The notes under the pieces: generated by a model
Databases searched by the model: none
The model's input: the letters and a program-made list of their open reading frames with translations, nothing else
What the model was told of the DNA's origin: nothing
Source of the DNA: CF-46 sp042408445
Lineage (GTDB): Bacteria; Chloroflexota; Limnocylindria; Limnocylindrales; CSP1-4
Reading direction: 5' to 3'
NCBI GenBank assembly: GCA_042408445.1
Contig: JBHORC010000007.1
Location: 1 to 64,000 of the forward strand
Length of the DNA stretch: 64,000 nucleotides
Shown: piece by piece, positions 15,709 to 23,686 of the stretch
How the letters are laid out: each line of letters opens with the position of its first letter
Position numbering within the stretch: position 1 is the stretch's first letter
Position numbers and translations under genes: made by a program

Positions 15709-16761
15709 GTGCCCCGCGTCGTCGCCCTGATTCTCCACGCTCCGGCCGCGCCCGACGCCGGGCCCCTGGAGCGGACGTTCGAGATCATCCGCCGCGCGAA
15801 TGGTGAGCGTCACGCTGCGGGTTTCGCGGCCGCCGGCGCCGAGGCACGGATCGAGGATGACGCGGCGTCCGCCTCGTTCGGCGAGCGCGTTCGCCGTGTG
15901 ATCGCCAACACGAAGCCGGACGGGATCGTCGTCCTCGGGTCCGGCAGCCTGCCGATCACGAACCTCGCGGACTGGCGCCAGTTCGTTGCCGTGGCGGCCG
16001 GTCCGGCCGGACGCGCGCTCGCGAACAACCGCTACTCGGCCGACGCGATCGCGATCGGCGGCGCGTCCGTCCTCGCCGACCTTCCGGATCTGCCGTCGGA
16101 CAACGCGCTGCCGCGCTGGCTCGCCGACCACGGGTTCGTCGTGAAGGATCTCCGCGATCGCTGGCGGCTCCAGCCGGATCTCGACACGCCGCTGGACGCC
16201 CTCCTCGTGTCCCCCGATGCGACGACGAGCAGCCTTGCCGCTGCCGGGATCGACGCCGGCCCAATCCGGGCCGCGCTCGCCGCCGTCTCGACCGCATCCC
16301 GGGACGCGACCTGCGAGCTCGTCGTGGCCGGCCGGGCGTCGGCGAGCGGGCTCCTCTGGCTGGAGCGGCGGACGGCGTCCCGAACAAGAGCCCTGATCGA
16401 GGAGCGCGGCTTCCGGACGCGACGAGCCGGCCAGCGACCCGTCCGCTCGGCGCTCGGCCTCCTGCTCGACCGCGACGGGCCCGAGGCGATCGGCGATCGG
16501 CTCGCCGAGCTCGGTGACGTGGCGCTGGTCGACGCGCGGGTTCTCCTGGCCCACCGGTTCGGCGCGGACGAACGCCGCTGGCCGCGACCCGAGGACCGCT
16601 TCGCCTCCGATCTGCTGCTCGCCGACCGGATCGGCGATCCGTGGCTCCGCGCGCTGACGACCGCCGCCCGCGACGCCCCGATGCCGATCGTCCTCGGTGG
16701 CCACACGCTCGTCGGCCCCGGCCTTCGACTCGCGCTCCGCAAGCCCGCCGCATGGACCTGA
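15709..16761 (+). CDS. Conserved-looking cytosolic protein, function unknown
   Basis: I do not recognise this 350-residue soluble protein. The N-terminal half looks like an alpha/beta (Rossmann or nucleotidyltransferase-like) fold: VVALILHAPAAPDAGPLERT, then DGIVVLGSGSLPI, then a patch NNRYSADAIAIGGASVLADL that reads like a conserved active-site loop. The C-terminal half is helical and ends with well-formed motifs (EDRFASDLLLADRIGDPWLR, and PIVLGGHTLVGPG). No membrane segment or signal peptide. It begins with a leaderless-looking GTG. The next gene, a MidA-like methyltransferase, overlaps its last ten bases, so the two are co-transcribed. Confidence 0.7.
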   Translation: MPRVVALILHAPAAPDAGPLERTFEIIRRANGERHAAGFAAAGAEARIEDDAASASFGERVRRVIANTKPDGIVVLGSGSLPITNLADWRQFVAVAAGPAGRALANNRYSADAIAIGGASVLADLPDLPSDNALPRWLADHGFVVKDLRDRWRLQPDLDTPLDALLVSPDATTSSLAAAGIDAGPIRAALAAVSTASRDATCELVVAGRASASGLLWLERRTASRTRALIEERGFRTRRAGQRPVRSALGLLLDRDGPEAIGDRLAELGDVALVDARVLLAHRFGADERRWPRPEDRFASDLLLADRIGDPWLRALTTAARDAPMPIVLGGHTLVGPGLRLALRKPAAWT

Positions 16762-17936
16762 GGCGGATCCCGCGGCCGGAGACGTCCGACGAGTCAGACC
16801 CGGCGCTGCTCGACGCGATCCGGGACGAGATCCGGCGGGACGGCCCGATGACGTTCGCCCGGTTCATGGAGATCGCGCTGTACGACCCGGCGCGCGGGTA
16901 CTACCGGGGAACCGAGGCGCGGCCCGGCCGCGCGGGCGACTTCCTGACCTCGCCCGAGGCGCATCCGCTCTTCGGCCGGGCGATCGGCCGGTTCGCAGGC
17001 GCGGTGCATGCCTCGATCGGGGCGCCTGCGACGTTCGCGATCCGCGAATCCGGAGCCGGCACGGGCGCACTCGCCAGACCGCTCGTCGAGACCCTCGCGG
17101 CGGCGGACCGCCCGCCCGAGACGATCCGCTACGTCGTCGACGAGATCGAACCGGCTCGGGTGGACGCGGTCTCCGCTCGTCTGGCAACGGCGGCCGTACC
17201 CCCGCGCGTCCGCGTCGACACGATCGCCGATGACGCCACGCCGATCGACGGACTGCACATCGTGAACGAGGTCCTGGACGCCCTGCCGACGCATCGTGTC
17301 GTGCAGCGCGGCGACACGCTCCGCGAGGTGCGCGTCGGGACCGGGACGGGCGACACGCTCGTCGACGTCGAGACGGAGCCATCAGCAAGGCTCGCCGAGC
17401 GACTCGCCGCCGAGGAGATCCGCCTCGGTGACGGCCAGCACGCCGAGATCTGCCTCGGGACCGATGGCTGGATCGCGAGCGCCGCCGCGGGGCTGCGAAC
17501 CGGCGTCCTGCTCGTCATCGACTACGGCCACCCGGCCGCGGAGCTCTACGACGAGCGTCGCCGCCGCGACGGAACCCTCGCCACCTATCGCGGCCACGCG
17601 TTTGGCAGCGACCCGTATGTCGCGATCGGACGCCAGGACATCACCGCGCACGTGGATCTCACGGCCGTCGAACGCGCCGCCGACGCCGCGGGCCTGACGC
17701 AGCTCGGTGCGACGACGCAGGGACCGTTCCTGGCCGGGCTCGGCATCGGCGATCTGCTCGTCGCGGAGCAGACCGCGCCGGGCCACTCGCTGCAGGGCTA
17801 TCTGGAGGCCCGCTCGGCGCTCGTCCGGATGATCGACCCCGCGGCGATGGGCGGATTCCGGGTCCTCGCGTTCGGCCGCGGGATGCCCGACGATGCGGCG
17901 CTGCCCGGCTTCGCGCCGTTGCCGCGCGGCGGCTGA
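16752..17936 (+). CDS. MidA/NDUFAF7-family SAM-dependent methyltransferase
   Basis: The 394-residue protein belongs to the COG1565 methyltransferase family. It shows MTFARFMEIALYDPARGYY near the start, the SAM-binding loop ESGAGTGALA (from about residue 99), and NEVLDALP in the family's typical position, with VLLVIDYGHPA downstream. In mitochondria NDUFAF7/MidA dimethylates an arginine of NDUFS2 (the NuoD homologue) and is needed for complex I assembly. Here the gene lies directly before the nuo operon, and NuoD keeps the HGVLR segment in which I believe the target arginine lies (Arg86). The ATG at 16752 overlaps the previous gene by ten bases; an upstream frame extension is not protein-like. 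Confidence 0.85.
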   Translation: MDLRRIPRPETSDESDPALLDAIRDEIRRDGPMTFARFMEIALYDPARGYYRGTEARPGRAGDFLTSPEAHPLFGRAIGRFAGAVHASIGAPATFAIRESGAGTGALARPLVETLAAADRPPETIRYVVDEIEPARVDAVSARLATAAVPPRVRVDTIADDATPIDGLHIVNEVLDALPTHRVVQRGDTLREVRVGTGTGDTLVDVETEPSARLAERLAAEEIRLGDGQHAEICLGTDGWIASAAAGLRTGVLLVIDYGHPAAELYDERRRRDGTLATYRGHAFGSDPYVAIGRQDITAHVDLTAVERAADAAGLTQLGATTQGPFLAGLGIGDLLVAEQTAPGHSLQGYLEARSALVRMIDPAAMGGFRVLAFGRGMPDDAALPGFAPLPRGG

Positions 17937-18329
17937 GCGCACGTCGGCGGGGCTCCCTCAGGCCAGATTCGCACGAGCGAATCGGATTACGGCGAACACC
18001 CTATTGCCGGGAACGGCCGCGGACCGCGAACCTGCGCCTCCCCGGGACGACCGGGACACCCGCCGGGGAGCGGGTCGCGAACTGGCACGCGCGCTCGGCG
18101 CGATCCGCTCCCCGATCCCGCCTCCCGGCGCGGCGACACCGACCGCGAGTACCCGGATGCGGCTCCCGTGACCGCCATTGACGGCACGGATCACCCTCAC
18201 GGAACTGATCAGATCGCGCCCTGACCGCATGGTCCTGCCGCACGGACCCACGGGCGATTCCCGCCCCGGCAACTCCGCCGCCGGCCGCGCCTCGCCCCGA
18301 CCTCGACGGCGTGGCTCCCTGAGAGCGAC
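17937..18329. other. Intergenic region upstream of the nuo operon
   Basis: No gene is supported. A perfect inverted repeat GATTCGC-ACGA-GCGAATC lies at 17966-17983, 30 bases after the methyltransferase stop. It could be a terminator stem (no U tract) or a regulator site. The rest is GC-rich without clear structure. Confidence 0.55.
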
Positions 18330-18338
18330 TGCTAGAAT
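18330..18338 (+). promoter_or_regulatory. Extended -10 promoter of the nuo operon
   Basis: TGCTAGAAT is an extended -10 (TGn plus TAGAAT) in a GC-rich gap. No good -35 is seen, as is usual with an extended -10. The leader to the nuoA GTG would be about 113 bases. Confidence 0.55.
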
Positions 18339-18457
18339 GATCGTGCGCGGCGGGCGCGTCCCAGAGCGTGCCGCGCGATGAGGGCCGATCGATCTCGTTG
18401 CCGCCCCGGCGGCCCGCGAGCGGTCGACCCGACAGCCCACCGGGAGTCGCCGTCAAC

Positions 18458-18814
18458 GTGGCCGGAATCTGGTACATCGCGGGGTTCTTGTTCGCGGGCG
18501 TCTCGTTCGTGTTCGTCACGATCGGCGCCGCGTGGCTCATCTCCCACCGAAACCGGGGAGACGTCCACAAGGGCCTTCCGTACGAGTCGGGGATCGACAC
18601 GTACGGCGACACCCACGGCCGGTTCGGCCTTTCGTTCTACATCTACGCGCTGCTCTTCGTCGCGTTCGACATCGAGGTGATCTTCATCTTTCTCTGGGCC
18701 ATCGTCTTCCGTGATCTTCTGCTCGGCGGTTTCGTCTCCATGCTGATCTTTGTCTCGATCCTGCTCCTCGGCTTGGCCTATGCGTGGCGGAAGGGGGTCC
18801 TCGAATGGCGGTGA
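18458..18814 (+). CDS. nuoA: NADH-quinone oxidoreductase subunit A
   Basis: NuoA is a small three-helix subunit of the complex I membrane arm. This 118-residue protein has the first helix (YIAGFLFAGVSFVFVTIGA), the conserved loop KGLPYESGIDTYGDTHGRF, the helix containing FVAFDIEVIFIFLWA, and a third helix. The acidic FDIE segment helps shape the quinone site. The start is taken as GTG 18458, after a GGGAG site at 18442-18446; this gives the usual length, while an in-frame ATG 90 bases upstream would add a Pro/Arg-rich extension. It is the first gene of the nuo operon. Confidence 0.95.
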   Translation: MAGIWYIAGFLFAGVSFVFVTIGAAWLISHRNRGDVHKGLPYESGIDTYGDTHGRFGLSFYIYALLFVAFDIEVIFIFLWAIVFRDLLLGGFVSMLIFVSILLLGLAYAWRKGVLEWR

Positions 18815-19578
18815 GCGAGGAGCCTCTCAGCAACGAGCCCGGCGCCGGGCTCGGCGTCGGACCGGCGGACGCCACCCAGAAGGCGTCCGATTCGGCCGGC
18901 AACAACCCGACGGAGCTCGTCCTCAGCCAGACGTCGGTCGCCAATCCGGTCATCGTCACGAACACGCTCTGGCAGTCCGTGGACCCGAACGCCTACCACG
19001 GCGGCCTCGAGCCGGAGGTCACCCACCTCCGCGAGTTCGAGGCGTCCGGCGCAGGCCGCCGCGACGATGCCCGGTGGTCCGGCGCGCTCGAGGTGATCCC
19101 GACGAAGGCGGACTACGTCCTGGACCTGATCCGCGCGAACAGCCTCTGGCCGCTCCTCTCGGGGCTGGCCTGCTGCGCGATGGAGATGATGTCGACGGCG
19201 ACATCGCGGAACGACATCGACCGCTGGGGCATGTTCCCCTTCCGCGCGTCCCCGCGCCAGGCGGACGTCCTGATCGTCGCCGGCACGCTGACCACGAAGA
19301 TGGCCGGCCCGCTCATCCGGCTCTGGGAGCAGATGCCAGAGCCGAAGTGGTGCGTCGCGATGGGCGACTGCACGTGCTCGGGTGGTCGCTACAAGCGGAG
19401 CTACTCGACGGTCGAGGGCATCGACCGGATCATGCCGGTCGACGTCTACGTCCCCGGTTGTCCGCCGCGTCCCGAGGGCCTCATCTACGGGATGATGAAG
19501 CTCCAGCAGCTCGTGAAGGACCGTCGCGGCCACTGGCCGGACCGGGCGATCGGCCCGACCATCCCGGCGGACGTCTGA
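18805..19578 (+). CDS. nuoB: NADH-quinone oxidoreductase subunit B
   Basis: NuoB holds cluster N2, which passes electrons to quinone. All four cysteine ligands are visible: the adjacent pair in GLACCAMEMM, one in GDCTCSGG, and one in VPGCPPRPEGL. The 257-residue protein has a long hydrophilic N-terminal extension of about 85 residues before the conserved core (ALEVIPTKADYVLD). The extension contains VLSQTSVANPVIVTNTLWQ and is not of random composition. The ATG at 18805 overlaps nuoA by ten bases; a GTG at 18784 is possible. Confidence 0.96.
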   Translation: MAVSEEPLSNEPGAGLGVGPADATQKASDSAGNNPTELVLSQTSVANPVIVTNTLWQSVDPNAYHGGLEPEVTHLREFEASGAGRRDDARWSGALEVIPTKADYVLDLIRANSLWPLLSGLACCAMEMMSTATSRNDIDRWGMFPFRASPRQADVLIVAGTLTTKMAGPLIRLWEQMPEPKWCVAMGDCTCSGGRYKRSYSTVEGIDRIMPVDVYVPGCPPRPEGLIYGMMKLQQLVKDRRGHWPDRAIGPTIPADV

Positions 19579-20126
19579 TGGACGCGGCCCTGAAGCGACG
19601 CCTGGAGGAGCGGTTCGGCGAGCGCCTCACGGCGCCGGTTCGCCAGCGCCACGACGAGACGGAGATCCGGATCGGCGCGGGTGAGGTGCCGGACGTGTGC
19701 CGGATCCTCCATGACGAGGTCGACTTCCGGTTCGTCGTCCTCGCCGACCTCGCCGGCGTCGACACGGGAACCGTCATGCAGGTCGTGTACCACCTCTGGA
19801 GCGACGCGACGCCGGACTGGCTTCGGGTGATCGCCGACGGGCTGTCCCGGGACGACCCCCGCGTTCCGTCGGTCACGTTCCTCTGGCCGGGCGCCGAGTG
19901 GATGGAGCGCGAGGCCTACGACATGTTCGGCATCACGTTCGAGGGCAACCGCGACCTGCGCCGGATCTACATGCCGCCGGACTACCAGAGCTTCCCGCTC
20001 CGCAAGGACTTCTTCCTGGCCGATGACGCCGCCCGCTCACCGGGTGCCGGCGTCCGCCACATGGAGCAGGTCCACGTCCCACGCAACGCGCGACCGGGCG
20101 AGACGATCCGGAAGGTGAACGCATGA
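19578..20126 (+). CDS. nuoC: NADH-quinone oxidoreductase subunit C
   Basis: This 182-residue subunit (30-kDa family) of the complex I Q module is recognised by FLWPGAEWMEREAYDMFGI and then RRIYMPPDY and FPLRKDFF. It binds NuoD and carries no cofactor. The ATG overlaps the nuoB stop as TGATG. It is a separate gene and not fused to nuoD. Confidence 0.96.
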   Translation: MDAALKRRLEERFGERLTAPVRQRHDETEIRIGAGEVPDVCRILHDEVDFRFVVLADLAGVDTGTVMQVVYHLWSDATPDWLRVIADGLSRDDPRVPSVTFLWPGAEWMEREAYDMFGITFEGNRDLRRIYMPPDYQSFPLRKDFFLADDAARSPGAGVRHMEQVHVPRNARPGETIRKVNA

Positions 20127-21409
20127 GCGCCGCGCCGCCCCGGGGCGGCGGCAATCCGTCGGCGTACGACACGCTGGACGGCGGTCGGCCGCACGGCGAC
20201 GACCCGCGCGGGCCGTCCGACGATCCGCGCGTCCGCCTCGAGGAGGATGCCGGCATCTTCGAGCCGGTCCCGCCGTATCCGCCCCGGACGGAGCGCGAAG
20301 CCGAGTTCTACACGCTCGGCGATGGCGAGATGTTCATCAACATGGGCCCGCAGCACCCCTCGACCCACGGTGTGCTCCGGATCGTCCTGAAGCTCGACGG
20401 CGAGAACGTCGTCGACCTGGACCCGGTCCTCGGCTACCTCCACCGGGGGGTCGAGAAGCTCTGCGAGAACGCGGACTACCACCAGACGATCAGCCAGGTG
20501 GACCCGCTCGAGTACATCAGCTCGCTCTTCATGGAATGGTCACCGGTCATGGCGTACGAGAAGCTGCTCGACGTCCAGGTCCCGCGCCGGGCGGAGTACA
20601 TCCGCGTCCTCAGCAGCGAGCTGAACCGGATCCTGTCGCACTCGCTGTTCATGGGCTGGATGGCGCTCGATCTCGGCGGCCTCACGCCGATCCTCTGGAG
20701 CTTCATCGAGCGCGACGAGATCGCCGAGATGCTCGCCTCGCTCACGGGCCAGCGGCTGCTCTTCAACTACTTCCGGATCGGCGGCGTCAACGGCGACCTG
20801 AACCACGACTTCCTGAGCCGGCTCGGCGACTGGATGAGCCGGGCGACGAGCCAGATCGAGGCGAACCTCGGGCTGCTGAACGAGAACGAGATCTTCGTCC
20901 GCCGGATGCGGGGCCTCGGCGCGATCGACCGCGAGACCGCGCTCCGGATGTGCATGACCGGGCCGAACCTGCGGGCGACGGGCATTCCGTTCGACGTCCG
21001 CCGCGCCCACCCGTACAGCGTCTTTCCGGAGCTCGAGTTCGACATCCCGACCCGCGAGGAGGGCGACTGCCTCGCCCGCTACCTGGTCCGGATCGACGAG
21101 ATCAAGCAGAGCCTCCGGATCATCGACCAGTGCCTGCACAACATGCCGGACGGTCCGGTGCTCGCGAAACTGCCGCGGCTCCTGCGGCCCCGGCCGGGCC
21201 GGGCGTACGCCGCGATCGAGGCGCCGCGCGGCCAGTACGGCGTCTATGCGATCAGCGACGGGACGGACCAGCCGTTCCGGCTCCGGATCCACGACCCGTC
21301 GTTCATCCATCTCCAGTCGGTCGGCGTGCTGATGCCCGGCCATCTGATCGCCGACGCCATGGCCGTCATGGCCTCCCTCGACCCGATCATGGGCGGGGTC
21401 GACAAGTGA
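20123..21409 (+). CDS. nuoD: NADH-quinone oxidoreductase subunit D
   Basis: NuoD (49-kDa family) forms the quinone-binding pocket with NuoB. The 428-residue protein contains NMGPQHPSTHGVLR, LGYLHRGVEKL, and the C-terminal DPIMGGVDK typical of a complete subunit. Arg86, in HGVLR, is where I place the arginine methylated in mitochondrial NDUFS2; a MidA-like methyltransferase is encoded 2.2 kb upstream. The first 65 residues are a Pro/Gly/Asp-rich extension. ATG overlaps the nuoC stop (ATGA). Confidence 0.97.
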   Translation: MSAAPPRGGGNPSAYDTLDGGRPHGDDPRGPSDDPRVRLEEDAGIFEPVPPYPPRTEREAEFYTLGDGEMFINMGPQHPSTHGVLRIVLKLDGENVVDLDPVLGYLHRGVEKLCENADYHQTISQVDPLEYISSLFMEWSPVMAYEKLLDVQVPRRAEYIRVLSSELNRILSHSLFMGWMALDLGGLTPILWSFIERDEIAEMLASLTGQRLLFNYFRIGGVNGDLNHDFLSRLGDWMSRATSQIEANLGLLNENEIFVRRMRGLGAIDRETALRMCMTGPNLRATGIPFDVRRAHPYSVFPELEFDIPTREEGDCLARYLVRIDEIKQSLRIIDQCLHNMPDGPVLAKLPRLLRPRPGRAYAAIEAPRGQYGVYAISDGTDQPFRLRIHDPSFIHLQSVGVLMPGHLIADAMAVMASLDPIMGGVDK

Positions 21410-21551
21410 CGTCCTCAACGGCCGGCGCCGGGACGGCCCGCGCGTGCGTTGTCGCCTCCGCGCGCTCGCTCACGCACGCTGAAGTGCGCTCGCTCCCGTG
21501 CTCGGCTCCGCCTTCGGGGGGGCTCGCCCCAGCGCCGGCGAGGCAGCTCTC
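21410..21551. other. Gap inside the nuo operon between nuoD and nuoH
   Basis: At this point many operons carry nuoE, nuoF and nuoG; here there are 142 non-coding bases. A 10-bp direct repeat GCGCTCGCTC occurs at 21462 and 21486. No promoter stands out. A GGCGAGG ribosome-like site at 21537-21543 serves nuoH. Confidence 0.5.
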
Positions 21552-22901
21552 ATGACGGCCGTGGCGCGGTCGTGGTCGCGGCTCACGCTGGCCGGGAAGA
21601 TCCTCTTCACGGTCCTGCCGATCCTTGTCCTGCTGACCGCCGGGCTCGTCCTCGTCGTGCTGCTCTTCGGCAAGCCGGTCGTGGACTTCCTCGCCGCGAA
21701 CATGTGGCTCGTTCGATTCGTCGTCGCGGCGACGGCGGTGCTCCTGATGAGCGTCCCGACCGCCTTCCTGATCATCTACATGGAGATGAAGGTCATCGCC
21801 CTGATGAACCTCCGGATCGGGCCGGACCGCGTCGGCCCGTACGGATCGCTCCTCTCGGTGGTCCACGGCCTCAAGGTCCTCATGAAGGAGGACTTCAGCC
21901 CGACCGGATCGGACCGAATCGTGTTCACGATCGCGCCGGTGGTCGTCTACATGGCCGCGGTGATGTCGCTGCTCGTCGTGCCCTTCGCGCCGAACATCTT
22001 CGGGGCCGACTTCAACATCGGCCTGCTGTACTTCTTCTCCGTGGGCGGGCTCACGGTCGTCGGGCTGCTGATGGCCGGCTGGTCGTCGTTCAACAAGTAC
22101 TCGCTGCTCGGCGGGCTGCGGTCGGCTGCCCAGGTCGTGAGCTACGAGATCCCGCTGACGCTGTCCGTCGTCGGGCTGCTGATCCTCGCCGGGACGATGA
22201 GCCTCAACCAGCTCGCGATCAACCAGTCCGGCTGGTTCACGAACTGGTACGTCTTCCAGCAGCCGCTCGGTGCCCTGATCTTCTTCATCGCCGCCACCGC
22301 GGAGGCGAACCGGACGCCGTTCGACCTGACGGAGGCCGACAGCGAGATCGTCGCCGGCTTCGCGACCGAGTACTCCGGAATGCGGTTCGGCTTCTTCTTC
22401 TTTGCCGAGTACGTCGGAGTGTTCGTCGTCTCGGGCCTGATCGTGACCCTGTTCTTCGGCGGCTGGAACGCGCCGTTCCCATGGCCCGCGGCGTGGGCAA
22501 TCCACCCGAACATCGACTTCGGGTCGATGGGGATGGGCCTGCTCTTCGCGCTGCTCCTCGTGCCGCCGCTCCTGATCCTCGCCCTCGCGGCGCCGTTCTA
22601 CGTCGGCCGGAGCTCGCTGCGGTGGTGGCAGGCGCTGATCATCGGCTTCGTCCTGTTCAACCTGCTCGTGATCGTCGCGATCGGCGGCTGGGCGTTCATC
22701 AGCCTGGACTGGGTCGCCGGCCTGATGTGGTTCCTGCTGAAGAGCTACGTCTTCGTCTTCACGTTCGTCTGGATGCGCGGCACCCTGCCTCGCGTCCGGA
22801 TCGACCAGCTCATGGGGTTTGCCTGGAAGTGGCTCCTGCCAGCGTCGTTGCTGAATCTGTTCGTCACCGCGCTCGCGGTGCTCGTCGTGAGCCCGCGATG
22901 A
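21552..22901 (+). CDS. nuoH: NADH-quinone oxidoreductase subunit H
   Basis: NuoH is the membrane subunit that joins the two arms and forms part of the quinone channel. The 449-residue protein has about eight to nine membrane helices and the family motifs MEMKVIALMNLRIGPDRVGP and EANRTPFDLTEADSEIVAGF, the latter with the acidic residues facing the quinone site. The ending WMRGTLPRVRIDQLM is also typical. The start is the ATG at 21552 after a GGCGAGG site. Confidence 0.97.
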   Translation: MTAVARSWSRLTLAGKILFTVLPILVLLTAGLVLVVLLFGKPVVDFLAANMWLVRFVVAATAVLLMSVPTAFLIIYMEMKVIALMNLRIGPDRVGPYGSLLSVVHGLKVLMKEDFSPTGSDRIVFTIAPVVVYMAAVMSLLVVPFAPNIFGADFNIGLLYFFSVGGLTVVGLLMAGWSSFNKYSLLGGLRSAAQVVSYEIPLTLSVVGLLILAGTMSLNQLAINQSGWFTNWYVFQQPLGALIFFIAATAEANRTPFDLTEADSEIVAGFATEYSGMRFGFFFFAEYVGVFVVSGLIVTLFFGGWNAPFPWPAAWAIHPNIDFGSMGMGLLFALLLVPPLLILALAAPFYVGRSSLRWWQALIIGFVLFNLLVIVAIGGWAFISLDWVAGLMWFLLKSYVFVFTFVWMRGTLPRVRIDQLMGFAWKWLLPASLLNLFVTALAVLVVSPR

Positions 22902-22935
22902 CGCCGTCGCGCGTCCCCGCCGCGAGGATCGGGCG

Positions 22936-23670
22936 ATGAGCCAGATCCCGGGCCTCGGCATCGTCCGCGGGATGGGTCTCACCCTGAAGCGGTTCTTCGA
23001 GCCGAAGGCGACGATCAAGTATCCGGAGGTCCGCGCCGACGTCGCGCCGAAATTCCGCGGCCGCCTGCAGCTCCTGTTCGATGAGTACGGGACGCTGAAG
23101 TGCGAGACGTGCTTCCAGTGCGCCCAGGCGTGCCCGATCGAGTGCATCGACATGGGCGGGGTCGACACGAAGGGTCGCTACCACATCCACTGGGGCGCGC
23201 CGGAGACCTACGGCGAGCGGCGGGACGAATCGGCGCTGCGGCGCTCGGGCCGGCCGGTACCGGACCAGGCGTACCAGCACTTCGACCCGATCCATCCGGA
23301 GGCGCTCGAGGCGATCCTGGAGCGATACGACCACGACCCGAAGCGGATGCTGGAGATCCTGGAGGCGACGCAGGCCGAGTACGGCCACCTGCCGGTCGCG
23401 GCCCTCAAGATGATCAGCCAGAAGACCGGCGCCTGGTACGCGATGATCTACGGCACCGCCTCGTACTACCGCCATCTGCGCTTCGAGCCGCCGGCCGCGG
23501 AGCCGCTCGCAGCCGCCACGGCGACGGCCCGGGCGACGCGCGAGACCTCGTTCCTCGCCGGGCTCGATTCGTCGCTGATGGGTCGCGCTGGAGGTGCGGC
23601 CGGCGCGTCCGGGAGCACCGCGGGAACGACCGCTTTCCCGGCTCCGGGCGCCGGTCCGGCGCGCGCATGA
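22936..23670 (+). CDS. nuoI: Unusual NuoI: single-cluster ferredoxin fused to a partial NuoE
   Basis: The 244-residue protein starts like NuoI, with an amphipathic N terminus and TIKYPEVRADVAPKFRG. It then has only one 4Fe-4S motif, C56-C59-C62-C66 in CETCFQCAQACPIECI; normal NuoI has two. From about residue 115 to 185 the sequence switches to the N-terminal helical domain of NuoE (HPEALEAILERYDHDPKRML and YGHLPVAALKMISQK). It stops at SYYRHLRFEP, exactly where the thioredoxin-like domain with the four 2Fe-2S cysteines should begin. The rest is an Ala/Gly/Pro-rich tail. No separate nuoE exists in the operon. It likely still links the peripheral arm to the Q module. Confidence 0.85.
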   Translation: MSQIPGLGIVRGMGLTLKRFFEPKATIKYPEVRADVAPKFRGRLQLLFDEYGTLKCETCFQCAQACPIECIDMGGVDTKGRYHIHWGAPETYGERRDESALRRSGRPVPDQAYQHFDPIHPEALEAILERYDHDPKRMLEILEATQAEYGHLPVAALKMISQKTGAWYAMIYGTASYYRHLRFEPPAAEPLAAATATARATRETSFLAGLDSSLMGRAGGAAGASGSTAGTTAFPAPGAGPARA

Positions 23671-23686
23671 TCGGAACGAACCGCCG

